Assembly: GCF_024734075.1 (NCBI RefSeq)
Contig: NZ_CP102850.1
Coordinates: 3,658,001-3,722,000 of the forward strand
Direction of reading: 5' to 3'
DNA from: Gordonia mangrovi
Lineage (GTDB): Bacteria > Actinomycetota > Actinomycetes > Mycobacteriales > Mycobacteriaceae
DNA: 64,000 nucleotides
Position numbers and translations under genes: made by a program. A model generated the notes under the pieces. The model was not told the origin of the DNA and did no database searches. It saw only the letters and a list, made by a program, of their open reading frames with translations. This document shows, one piece after another, positions 56,681 to 64,000 of the stretch (position 1 is the stretch's first letter; each line of letters starts with the position of its first letter).

Positions 56681-58654
56681 CTAGTGCCGTCCTGTGTGAT
56701 GGGGTTTGGTCGGGGGCGTGGTCCGGCCGGGATCGAGATCGGGCCGGCGTGGGTCGTGGGCGGCCCGATGCGCACGGGTCGGCGCTGTCGACGGTGACCC
56801 GTGCGAACCCCGGCGCCAGGGTCGGTCGGTGTCGCCGACCGCCATGAACGCCACCGTCGGCTCGGCGTAGTCGGGTCGGCGGCCGCCGATACCCGGGACC
56901 AGCGAGGACCCGCGATTGGTCAGCACCGTCTGTACCAAACCGATGCCCAGCAGCACGGCGACCACGGTGAACCCGATCCACAGCGTCGTCGGCAACACCA
57001 CACCGAGGGTCGCGCCGAAGACCCAACCCAGTTGCAGCACCGTCTCCGACCGGCCGAAGGCCGATGCCCGCGATTCGTCGGGCAGGTCGTCCTGAATCGA
57101 GGAGTCCAGGCACACCTTGCCGATCGCGCTGGTACCGGAGGCGACGAAGGCCGCAACGGTGGCGACGACGATGCTGCCGAAGATGGCGGCCAGGATCGCC
57201 ACGACGAAACACGCCGCGGTGCACCACACCACGATGATCGGCCGATTCTTCAACTCCAGCCGGGTGCCGAGGCCGTTGCCGAGCATGTTGCCGACCGCCG
57301 CAGCGGCGCCGACCGCACCCAGCAGCACCAGCTGCGTCCAGTCGGAGTGCACATCCTGTTGGGCCTTGGCGTAGAACGCGATGTACAGCGTCAAGAACCC
57401 GGTGAGAATGCGGATGGTCGCGTTGCCCCACAACCCGGCCACCACCTTGCGGCCCAGGGGTTGCCGCATCTTCTGGGCGAGTTCGTTGGCCGTCTCCCGC
57501 GCACCCTTCAGCCCGCCGCCGGCGCCGGAATCGTGTTCGGGGGCGCGCGACATCGCCGGTTCGCCGTGATAGGTGAGGGTGGTCGGGATCTCGCCCTCGG
57601 TGACCTCCACCCACGACGGGATACGCATGCACAGCCAGGCGCCGATGACCGCGATGATGGCGAGCCACACCATGGCACCCGGAATGTGGAATGGCAGCAC
57701 CTTGGCCAGCAGCAGCTCGAAGAAGGCGGCGACGGCACCGCCGACGAGCGTCCCCCCGATCAGGCCGAATGTGGTCAGCCGGGAGTTCACCCGGGGCAGA
57801 TCGATCGACGGCGGCACCACGCGTGGGGTCACCGCCGACTTCAGCACACCGAACGACTTCGACAACACCAACAAGCCCAGCGCGCACGGGTACAGCACCC
57901 ACGGGTCGTACTGCAATTGCTGCGCGGCCGAGTCCCACGAGGAGTTCGCCATGATCAGCAGCGCGAGCACGGCACGCAGACCGAAGGTGGTGGCCATCGC
58001 GATCCGGCGTCCGTGCTGGAGTCGGTCGAGCAGGGGGCCGATGAGCGGGGCGATCAGCGCGAACGGTGCGATTGTCAGGGCCAGGTACAGGCCGACATTC
58101 GTTTTCGACTCGCCCGTCGCCGCCGCGAAGAACAGTGTGTTGGCCAGGGCCACCGCCATCGCCGCGTCGACGGCGAAGTTCGCGATGACGGGCAGCGTCA
58201 ACGCGGTCATACCCGACCGGTCGGCGCCATCGGCGGTGGCCGCCTGGTAGATCTTGCCCACCCCGCGCCCGGTCAGTTCGCGGCTGCGCATCGCCGCCAC
58301 CCGGGCGACGGTGAGCTTCTTGGGCATCCGCGGATCGGTGGAGGCCGTCGACGGCATGGCGCGTGTTCCGCCGACTCGGTCGGTGGCCGCCGGATCGGCG
58401 GGATCGTCGTCGAGTGGGGGCAGGTGCGGATTGTGGGTGCGCGGCGGCAGGTACGCGTGATCGTTGGGGCCGCGGGCCGCCCCCCGGCCACCGGCGCGTC
58501 CGGAACGGCCCTCGTCGGCAGGGTAGTTCGCGGTACCTGGATGCTGTCGTGGGCTGCGCCGATCGTGGCCGCTGCCCACCGCGCCGTCGCGGCCTGGGAA
58601 GCGGGTCGGGTCACCGTCGTCCCGGCGGGGCGAGTGGGGACTGGGTCGGTTCAC
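56681..58654 (-). CDS. MFS transporter (Rv0876c-type)
   Basis: A 657-residue protein. The first ~130 residues are disordered and Pro/Arg/Asp-rich. About 12 transmembrane helices follow (for example LTLPVIANFAVDAAMAVALANTLFFAA, LYLALTIAPFALIAPLIGPLLDRLQHGRR with the MFS loop, and TLWIGFTVVAVLLGIGLV). A cytoplasmic loop separates the two halves, and the tail is again disordered. Substrate unknown. It is divergent from the DUF3027 gene. Confidence 0.9.
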   Translation of the reverse strand: MNRPSPHSPRRDDGDPTRFPGRDGAVGSGHDRRSPRQHPGTANYPADEGRSGRAGGRGAARGPNDHAYLPPRTHNPHLPPLDDDPADPAATDRVGGTRAMPSTASTDPRMPKKLTVARVAAMRSRELTGRGVGKIYQAATADGADRSGMTALTLPVIANFAVDAAMAVALANTLFFAAATGESKTNVGLYLALTIAPFALIAPLIGPLLDRLQHGRRIAMATTFGLRAVLALLIMANSSWDSAAQQLQYDPWVLYPCALGLLVLSKSFGVLKSAVTPRVVPPSIDLPRVNSRLTTFGLIGGTLVGGAVAAFFELLLAKVLPFHIPGAMVWLAIIAVIGAWLCMRIPSWVEVTEGEIPTTLTYHGEPAMSRAPEHDSGAGGGLKGARETANELAQKMRQPLGRKVVAGLWGNATIRILTGFLTLYIAFYAKAQQDVHSDWTQLVLLGAVGAAAAVGNMLGNGLGTRLELKNRPIIVVWCTAACFVVAILAAIFGSIVVATVAAFVASGTSAIGKVCLDSSIQDDLPDESRASAFGRSETVLQLGWVFGATLGVVLPTTLWIGFTVVAVLLGIGLVQTVLTNRGSSLVPGIGGRRPDYAEPTVAFMAVGDTDRPWRRGSHGSPSTAPTRAHRAAHDPRRPDLDPGRTTPPTKPHHTGRH

Positions 58655-58671
58655 ACCGACAATTGTTCCTC

Positions 58672-59547
58672 ATGACGGCCGCCCGGTTGCGGATGGTCGG
58701 CACCAGCGAGGCGGGTCCGTGCCACGACCGCGCGCTCGTGTTGCACACTGGAGGGGTGACTCTAGTATTCGACGGTGACCGACTGCTCGCCGCCGCCGAC
58801 GTGGCGCGCACAGCGCTCGTCGAGGACGGCCAGCGTCCGGGACGGCACCTGGAGAGCACCCCGGAGGGGGAGTGGGCGGTCGCCCACTATTTCGAGGCGG
58901 ACCTGCCCGGCTATCGCGGGTGGCAATGGTGCGTCGTGGTCGCGGGTGCGCCTGGCCACGACGAGATCACCGTCAGCGAGATCGTCCTGCTGCCCGGCGA
59001 GGACTCGCTGTTGGCGCCCAACTGGGTGCCGTGGAACGAACGGATCGCCGCCGGTGACCTGACACCGGGCGACATGTTGGCGGCAGAACCCGACGACCAC
59101 CGGTTGGTGCCCAACCAGATCGACACCGCCGACGAGTTCCGTTTCGACGACGACACCGCCGATCCCGACGACATCGGTCAGATCGCCGGTGAGATCGGTC
59201 TCGGACGTCGACGCCTGCTCAGCCCGGAGGGGCGTGAGGAGGCGGCCCAGCGGTGGCACGACGGCGATTTCGGTCCGCACAGCGACATGGCCACCGCGGC
59301 GCCCTTCAACTGCGCGACCTGTGGTTTCTACGTGCCGCTCGCCGGCGCCCTGCGGCCGGCGTTCGGTGTCTGCGCCAACGAGTACTCGGCCGACGGACAT
59401 GTGGTGGCCGCCGGCTACGGCTGCGGCGCCCACTCCGACGTCGCCGCGCCCCGCGGCCAGGGGTCACCCGCCTACGACGCGTTCGATGACGGTGTCGTGG
59501 AGATCGTCGCGGTGACCGCGGACTCCGGCGGGGACGCGGTCTCCTGA
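58672..59547 (+). CDS. DUF3027 family protein
   Basis: About 291 residues from ATG 58672. A GTG at 58756 directly behind GGAGG is another candidate and would leave 263 residues. The body contains WCVVVAGAPGHDEITVSEIVLLPGEDSLLAPNWVPWNERI and a putative metal site with FNCATCGFYVP, FGVCANEYSADG and YGCGAHS (five Cys, one His). The family is confined to actinobacteria and its function is unknown. It precedes the GHKL ATPase gene by 60 bp. Confidence 0.87.
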   Translation: MTAARLRMVGTSEAGPCHDRALVLHTGGVTLVFDGDRLLAAADVARTALVEDGQRPGRHLESTPEGEWAVAHYFEADLPGYRGWQWCVVVAGAPGHDEITVSEIVLLPGEDSLLAPNWVPWNERIAAGDLTPGDMLAAEPDDHRLVPNQIDTADEFRFDDDTADPDDIGQIAGEIGLGRRRLLSPEGREEAAQRWHDGDFGPHSDMATAAPFNCATCGFYVPLAGALRPAFGVCANEYSADGHVVAAGYGCGAHSDVAAPRGQGSPAYDAFDDGVVEIVAVTADSGGDAVS

Positions 59548-59606
59548 CCGACTGCGGGGCCGATGCCCCCGACCCGTTCGGAACCGGCGACCTGCGCGCC
59601 GCCACC

Positions 59607-62360
59607 GTGTCGTCGTGGCGGGCGTCGGCCAACCGCTATCGCGAGGACGCGACCACCGAAGACGATCTGGTCACCGTCGGCTACCGCGACCGGCTCTTCA
59701 CCGAACTCATCGCCAACGCCGCCGACGCTGCGGGTGCGGCGGGCATCACGGGGCGGGTGAGCATCTGGGCGGGCGACAGCGGGACGGTGCACGTCGCCAA
59801 CACGGGAGCGCCCGTCTCGGCTGATGGCCTTCGGTCCCTCCTCTCGCTACGGGTTTCGGCGAAATCGTCGGAATCGCACACGGTCGGGCGCTATGGCGTC
59901 GGTTTCACCGCCACCGCGGCGGTCGCCGATCGCGTGGAGGTGCGTTCGACGTCGGCCTCCTTCGTATTCGATCGGGACCGTACCGCGGCGACCCTCACTG
60001 CCGAGGGCATCGATCCCGCCGCCCGCCGCCCGCCGTTGCTGCGGCTGGCCTGGCCGGTGGCCGCCGTACCGTCTGGCGGTCACGACACGGAGATCGTGCT
60101 GCATCTCTGCGATGGCGTCGCGGCCGCCGACCTCCTCGCGACCGCCCGCCGCCAGGCGCCCGAGCTGTTGGTGGAGCTCGACGGACTCGGTGCGATCACG
60201 GTCGCCGACACCACGGTGAGAATCGAGCGCGCAGAGATGCCCCCGCTCGCCGAGGAGCGTGCGAGGAAGGGGAGCCTGTCGGCCGCGACGCAACTGCTCA
60301 CCATCACCGCCTCGTCGCCGACCGACTGCGTGGTCCATCGATGGCTGCAGGCCGGGCGAGACACCCGATGGCTGATCGAGGTCGACGAGGGCGGTGCGGT
60401 GTGCGCGCGGCGCTCCGCGCTGACCGAGAACGTGCTGCGCGCCCCGACACCCACCGACGTCGAACTGTCGATGCCCGCCATCTGCATCACCGATCTCCCG
60501 CTCACCCCGGACCGGCGTCATCTCCATCCCGACGCCGACATCAGCTCGGCCGCACAGGGGTACGCGGAGCTACTGCATGCGTTGCCGTTGTCGGACCGGC
60601 CGGCGCTGATCCCGATCGCCGCACATGCCCGCAATCGTGACGACGCAGCTCTCGGCCACGCGGTAGTCGAGAACCTGTCCGAACGTGAGTGGTTGCCGGG
60701 TGCGGCCGGGAACGATCTGGTGCCGAGTCGGTCGGTGGTCTTCGGCGACCTCACCCCTGAACTCGCCGAGGTGCTCGCCCCGCTGATGGCCGACCTGGCC
60801 CATCCCGACATGTCCGAGCGGCGTCATCTGGCGCGGCTGCAATCGGTCGGGGTCACGGTGATCGGCCTCGCCGAGCTCGCCGAACGCCTGGTCGGTACCG
60901 AGCGTGACCCGTCCTGGTGGTGTGACCTGTACGCGGCGTTGTCCCCGCTGGTCACCACCGCGGCAGACGCGGAGGAACTGGGCGCCCTACCGATTCCGCG
61001 TTCCGACGAACGGCTCGGCATCGGCGCACGCGGCCTGTTTCTCGCCGACGGCATCGACACCGCGATGAGCTGGCTGCCCACCGTGCACACCCGGGCACGT
61101 CATCCCTTGATCGAACGACTCGGTGCCCGGACGGTGGCGGTGGCCGAGGCGGTGGCCGACCCGGCGCTGCAACAGCTGGTCGAACAGGCCGACGACGACG
61201 AACTGGGGCGGGTGGCCGATGAGGTCCTCGCCCTGCTGTGCGCGGATGCGGATGCGGCCGTGCCGAAATGGTTGGCAGGTCTGCCCCTGCCCGACGCGCA
61301 GGGTGAGCTCCGGGCGGCCGACGAACTGCTGTTACCCGACAGCCCGCTGGCGGCGGTGCTGGTCGACGACGCGCCGTTCGGGCAGGTGTCCCCGGATCTG
61401 GTCGGTCGGGTCGGCGGCGACGTACTGCGCCGCATCGGTGTCGGCTGGGGCTTTCTCACTCTCGTCGACGAACTGCCGGTGGCACCCGACCACGACCTAC
61501 CCGACGAGGAGCGCTGGTGGTCGACGCTGGATGCGCCGCCGGACACCCTTGCGGCAGTCCGCGATCTGGACCTCGTCGACGATGGTTGTTGGGACGAGGC
61601 GTTGACGCTGCTGGCCGCCGACTCGACGACCGCGGTGATGCTCGACGACCCATCCGGCTACACCGCGTGGTGGTTGCGTCACCACGCGGTCATCGGTGGC
61701 CATCGGCTCGGGTGGTACCGCGCGCCCTCGGATCTGTCGATGGTGGGAGTCCGCGACGTGCTCGACCACCCCCACGCCGATGCGTTGGGGGCGGCGCTCG
61801 GCGGGATCGAGATCGAATCCGCCGACGACGCCGACACCGTGCTGACCCACCTAGGTGACCCCGACCGCCGCATCGCCCCCGGTATCGCGGCTGCCGTGCA
61901 TGCCGCCGTGGTCCGGGCGGTGCGAATCGGCGTCTGCGATGCGGCAGAGCTCGCTGTGCCGCAACGGGTGCGCGCTGCCTCCGGCGAAGCGGTCACCGAC
62001 GCCGTGGTGCTCGACCGGCCGTGGATGGTGCAGGTTTTCGGCTCCGGTGAGCTGGTCCTCGCCGGGGTGCGGCCCGACCGCGACGACGCTGCGGCGTTGG
62101 CCGAGATACTCGACCTGCCGATGGTGGACGACGAGGTGCGTGCGGAGGTGGTCGGCGAGGGAGTCGCCGCCACCCGTGACTGCCCGGAGGCCACGCTGTT
62201 TGCCGTGCAGTGGGGACACGACATCGGCCGGGCCGACGTACGGCTACACGAGGAACTCTGGGTTAGATTGTGGCGCAACGGAGATCGACGCGATAAACGC
62301 GTCGGTTGGTGGGTCGATGAGCACGGGGTCACGCACCTGCCGCGGCTATCCCGACCGTGA
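59607..62360 (+). CDS. Sacsin-type/GHKL (Hsp90-like) ATPase domain protein
   Basis: A 917-residue protein. The N-terminal ~200 residues have GHKL ATPase features: LFTELIANAADAAG (N-box), DSGTVHVANTGAPVSADGLRSLL (G1-like) and HTVGRYGVGFTATAAV (G2). The remaining ~700 residues are acidic and poorly characterised. Such single-domain sacsin relatives are conserved in actinobacteria near DUF3027, but their role is not known; a chaperone-like function is inference. GTG 59607 is the earliest usable start. The 3' end overlaps the convergent TetR gene by 32 bp. Confidence 0.85.
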   Translation: MSSWRASANRYREDATTEDDLVTVGYRDRLFTELIANAADAAGAAGITGRVSIWAGDSGTVHVANTGAPVSADGLRSLLSLRVSAKSSESHTVGRYGVGFTATAAVADRVEVRSTSASFVFDRDRTAATLTAEGIDPAARRPPLLRLAWPVAAVPSGGHDTEIVLHLCDGVAAADLLATARRQAPELLVELDGLGAITVADTTVRIERAEMPPLAEERARKGSLSAATQLLTITASSPTDCVVHRWLQAGRDTRWLIEVDEGGAVCARRSALTENVLRAPTPTDVELSMPAICITDLPLTPDRRHLHPDADISSAAQGYAELLHALPLSDRPALIPIAAHARNRDDAALGHAVVENLSEREWLPGAAGNDLVPSRSVVFGDLTPELAEVLAPLMADLAHPDMSERRHLARLQSVGVTVIGLAELAERLVGTERDPSWWCDLYAALSPLVTTAADAEELGALPIPRSDERLGIGARGLFLADGIDTAMSWLPTVHTRARHPLIERLGARTVAVAEAVADPALQQLVEQADDDELGRVADEVLALLCADADAAVPKWLAGLPLPDAQGELRAADELLLPDSPLAAVLVDDAPFGQVSPDLVGRVGGDVLRRIGVGWGFLTLVDELPVAPDHDLPDEERWWSTLDAPPDTLAAVRDLDLVDDGCWDEALTLLAADSTTAVMLDDPSGYTAWWLRHHAVIGGHRLGWYRAPSDLSMVGVRDVLDHPHADALGAALGGIEIESADDADTVLTHLGDPDRRIAPGIAAAVHAAVVRAVRIGVCDAAELAVPQRVRAASGEAVTDAVVLDRPWMVQVFGSGELVLAGVRPDRDDAAALAEILDLPMVDDEVRAEVVGEGVAATRDCPEATLFAVQWGHDIGRADVRLHEELWVRLWRNGDRRDKRVGWWVDEHGVTHLPRLSRP

Positions 62361-62925
62361 GGATCGAGGCCAGCTGCCGATAGGCGGACGCATCGTCGAG
62401 CCCGGTGGTCACCGCGACCTCCCGGCGCTGGATGCGGCTCATCATCGAGGCCGCGAGGTCGGCGGCGAAGGAGGCGTCCACATCGCGGAACTCGCCGGCG
62501 GCCACGCCGTCGGTTATGAGCTGCTGCACCCGGCGGGCGGCGGCGGCCGTGTTGTGTTCGTACAGCTGCCGCGTCGGCCCGAACGCGTGCAGATCGGTCA
62601 TGAACGCATCCGATGCCGGGGCCAATGCATCGCCGACCGCGATGAGGTACGTGATCACCCTGTCTCGGGCGGTGTCGGCCCCGGCGACTGCCGACTCGAC
62701 CTGCGTTGTGGCCGTGCGGAAGAACTGTGTCACGGTCTTGGCGACCAACTGTTCCTTGCTGTCGGCCAGGGTGTACAGGGTCGATTTGGAGCAGTGCAGC
62801 CGCTTGGCGAGATCGGCGACGCCGAGCTGTGCGAAACCCTCGGCCAACAGTAGGGCGAGCAGCCGGTCGAACAGGTCTTCGCGTCGGCGGGTGCCGAAGC
62901 CGATGGTGTCGTCCATGCCGAACAT
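62329..62925 (-). CDS. TetR family transcriptional regulator
   Basis: A 198-residue regulator with the HTH segment LFDRLLALLLAEGFAQLGVADLAKRLHCSKSTLYTLADSKEQLV. The C-terminal domain resembles TetR proteins linked to fatty acid metabolism (FMTDLHAFGPTRQLYEHNTAAAARRVQQLITDGVAAGEF). ATG 62925 (MFGMDD) or 62916 (MDDTIG) are possible starts. It is divergent from the acyl-CoA dehydrogenase gene, with palindromic sites between. Confidence 0.9.
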   Translation of the reverse strand: MFGMDDTIGFGTRRREDLFDRLLALLLAEGFAQLGVADLAKRLHCSKSTLYTLADSKEQLVAKTVTQFFRTATTQVESAVAGADTARDRVITYLIAVGDALAPASDAFMTDLHAFGPTRQLYEHNTAAAARRVQQLITDGVAAGEFRDVDASFAADLAASMMSRIQRREVAVTTGLDDASAYRQLASILTVGIAAAGA

Positions 62926-62935
62926 AGTACTATCG

Positions 62936-62953
62936 ACAGTACTTAAGTACTGT
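62936..62953. promoter_or_regulatory. Operator palindrome between TetR and acyl-CoA dehydrogenase genes
   Basis: ACAGTACTTAAGTACTGT is a perfect 18-bp palindrome. A second short palindrome, ATAGTACTAT, lies next to it (62924-62933) over the TetR start. Both share the AGTACT core, consistent with cooperative binding of the TetR dimer and autoregulation. Confidence 0.75.
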
Positions 62954-62977
62954 TCTAGATCCCTCGGAGGTCCTGGT

Positions 62978-64000
62978 ATGCCCGTCGATCGTCTACTGCC
63001 CAGCGATGAAGCACACGATCTCATCGCGCTGACCAGGGACTTCGCCGACAAGCGCCTCGCGGGCATCGTCGACGAGTACGAAAAGGCGGAGAAGTACCCC
63101 GAAGGGCTCTTCGCCGAGTTGGGGGAGGCCGGTCTGCTCGGCTTGCCCTACCCCGTCGAGTGGGACGGCGGCGGCCAGCCCTACGAGGTGTATCTGCAGG
63201 TCCTCGAAGAACTCGGTGCGCGCTGGGCGGCGGTTGCCGTGGCGGTCAGTGTGCACGGCCTCGCCTGCCACCCGCTGTTCAATTACGGCACCGAAGAACA
63301 GAAACAGCGCTGGCTACCGGATCTGCTCAACGGCACACTCGTCGGCGCCTACAGTCTGTCGGAGCCCCAGGCGGGATCCGACGCTGCGGCGCTGGCCTGC
63401 CGCGCGGCGGCCGTCGACGGCGGATATCGGGTGAACGGGGCGAAGGCGTGGATCACCCACGGCGGGATCGCCGACGTCTACAACCTCTTCGCCCGTACCG
63501 GCGAGGGGTCGAAGGGGGTCAGCTGCTTTCTCGTCGCACGCGACACCGAGGGGCTGACGTTCGGCAAACCCGAGGAGAAGATGGGCCTGCACGCGGTCCC
63601 CACCACATCGGCCACCTACGACGATGCCCTGGTGAGCACGGAACGTCGCCTGGGTGCCGAGGGCGAGGGGCTGTCGATCGCCTTCTCCGCGTTGGATTCC
63701 GGCCGCCTCGGCATCGCTGCGGTGGCGACCGGACTGGCGCAGGCGGCGCTCGACGCGGCGGTGGACTACGCGCAGGAGCGAACGGCGTTCGGACGTAAGA
63801 TCATCGATCATCAGGGCCTGGGTTTCGTGCTGGCCGACATGGCGGCGGCCGTCGACACCGCGCGAGCCACCTACCTGGATGCCGCCCGCCGCCGGGATGC
63901 CGGCCGCCCGTACTCGCGGGCCGCCGCCACCGCCAAGCTCGTGGCCACCGACGCCGCGATGAACGTGACCACCGACGCCGTGCAGGTCTTCGGCGGCTAC
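62978..64000 (+). CDS. Acyl-CoA dehydrogenase, partial (runs off the window)
   Basis: 341 codons from ATG 62978 are visible. The protein shows YEVYLQVLEELGARWAAVAVAVSVHG, AYSLSEPQAGSDAAALACRA (FAD/substrate loop), NGAKAWITHGGIADVYNLFAR, DSGRLGIAAVATGLAQAALDAAVDYAQERTAFGRKI and the start of the C-terminal VQVFGGY motif. It oxidises an acyl-CoA to the enoyl-CoA. CGGAGG lies before the ATG. It is probably repressed by the divergent TetR protein; only the last ~40 residues should be missing. Confidence 0.93.
   Translation, partial: MPVDRLLPSDEAHDLIALTRDFADKRLAGIVDEYEKAEKYPEGLFAELGEAGLLGLPYPVEWDGGGQPYEVYLQVLEELGARWAAVAVAVSVHGLACHPLFNYGTEEQKQRWLPDLLNGTLVGAYSLSEPQAGSDAAALACRAAAVDGGYRVNGAKAWITHGGIADVYNLFARTGEGSKGVSCFLVARDTEGLTFGKPEEKMGLHAVPTTSATYDDALVSTERRLGAEGEGLSIAFSALDSGRLGIAAVATGLAQAALDAAVDYAQERTAFGRKIIDHQGLGFVLADMAAAVDTARATYLDAARRRDAGRPYSRAAATAKLVATDAAMNVTTDAVQVFGGY

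Noticed and set aside
56801..58675. 624-codon plus-strand frame
   Set aside because: Antisense to the MFS transporter with low-complexity product; the MFS frame has the membrane helices.

Overview
The window is GC-rich actinobacterial DNA from the order Mycobacteriales, most likely Gordonia or a Rhodococcus-like relative. Evidence: GTG starts and 4-bp ATGA/GTGA gene overlaps are common, there are F420-type and mycofactocin-type oxidoreductases and an HNH/13E12-family protein, and the right half keeps the gene order of Mycobacterium tuberculosis Rv0858c-Rv0877. No rRNA, tRNA or CRISPR array was found.

Positions 1-22.6 kb form an accessory catabolic island. A fused branched-chain-type ABC permease (open at the left edge) and a lipoprotein solute-binding protein suggest uptake. 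A leftward operon follows (acyl-CoA dehydrogenase, phosphotransferase-like protein, MBL hydrolase, LLM oxidoreductase), with an acyl-CoA synthetase upstream. A rightward operon carries an unknown small protein, two unequal class III CoA-transferase subunits, an SDR, an aldehyde dehydrogenase, an SRPBCC protein, a DUF35 protein and a thiolase fold lacking the nucleophilic Cys. Together these suggest CoA activation, modification, retro-aldol cleavage and aldehyde oxidation of an unidentified acid. Three near-identical palindromes (ACTCTA-N4-TAGAGT) precede the main transcription units and look like one regulon. The island is decaying: two SDR genes and an alcohol dehydrogenase gene are broken, and IS fragments lie among them.

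Positions 22.6-25.6 kb hold a complete IS3-type element and a complete IS110-type element next to a C-rich repeat. A 3' fragment of the same IS110 element lies at 2.3-2.7 kb, between the permease and binding-protein genes.

Positions 26-43 kb are mixed chromosomal genes: a STAS protein, a membrane protein, NUDIX, enoyl-CoA hydratase, SDRs, YceI, a membrane class III adenylate cyclase, AlkB, an MMPL transporter with a TetR gene, HNH/13E12, and a TetR/LLM divergent pair. A second, unrelated IS110 element (33554-35072) has split a secreted-protein gene. Rejoining the halves in frame fixes the element ends to the base. Its 279-nt 5' non-coding region contains four short matches, in the order expected of a bridge RNA, to the target and to the element's own ends. 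This is the most interesting signal in the window.

Positions 43-62 kb are a conserved core block: DapC-like aminotransferase, XPB helicase and partner, molybdopterin genes moaC-mog-moaE and moaA-moaD, an Rpf protein behind a c-di-AMP (ydaO-type) riboswitch, CspB, DUF2771, MFS, DUF3027 and a sacsin/GHKL-type ATPase. The right edge has a TetR gene divergent from an acyl-CoA dehydrogenase gene that runs off the window.
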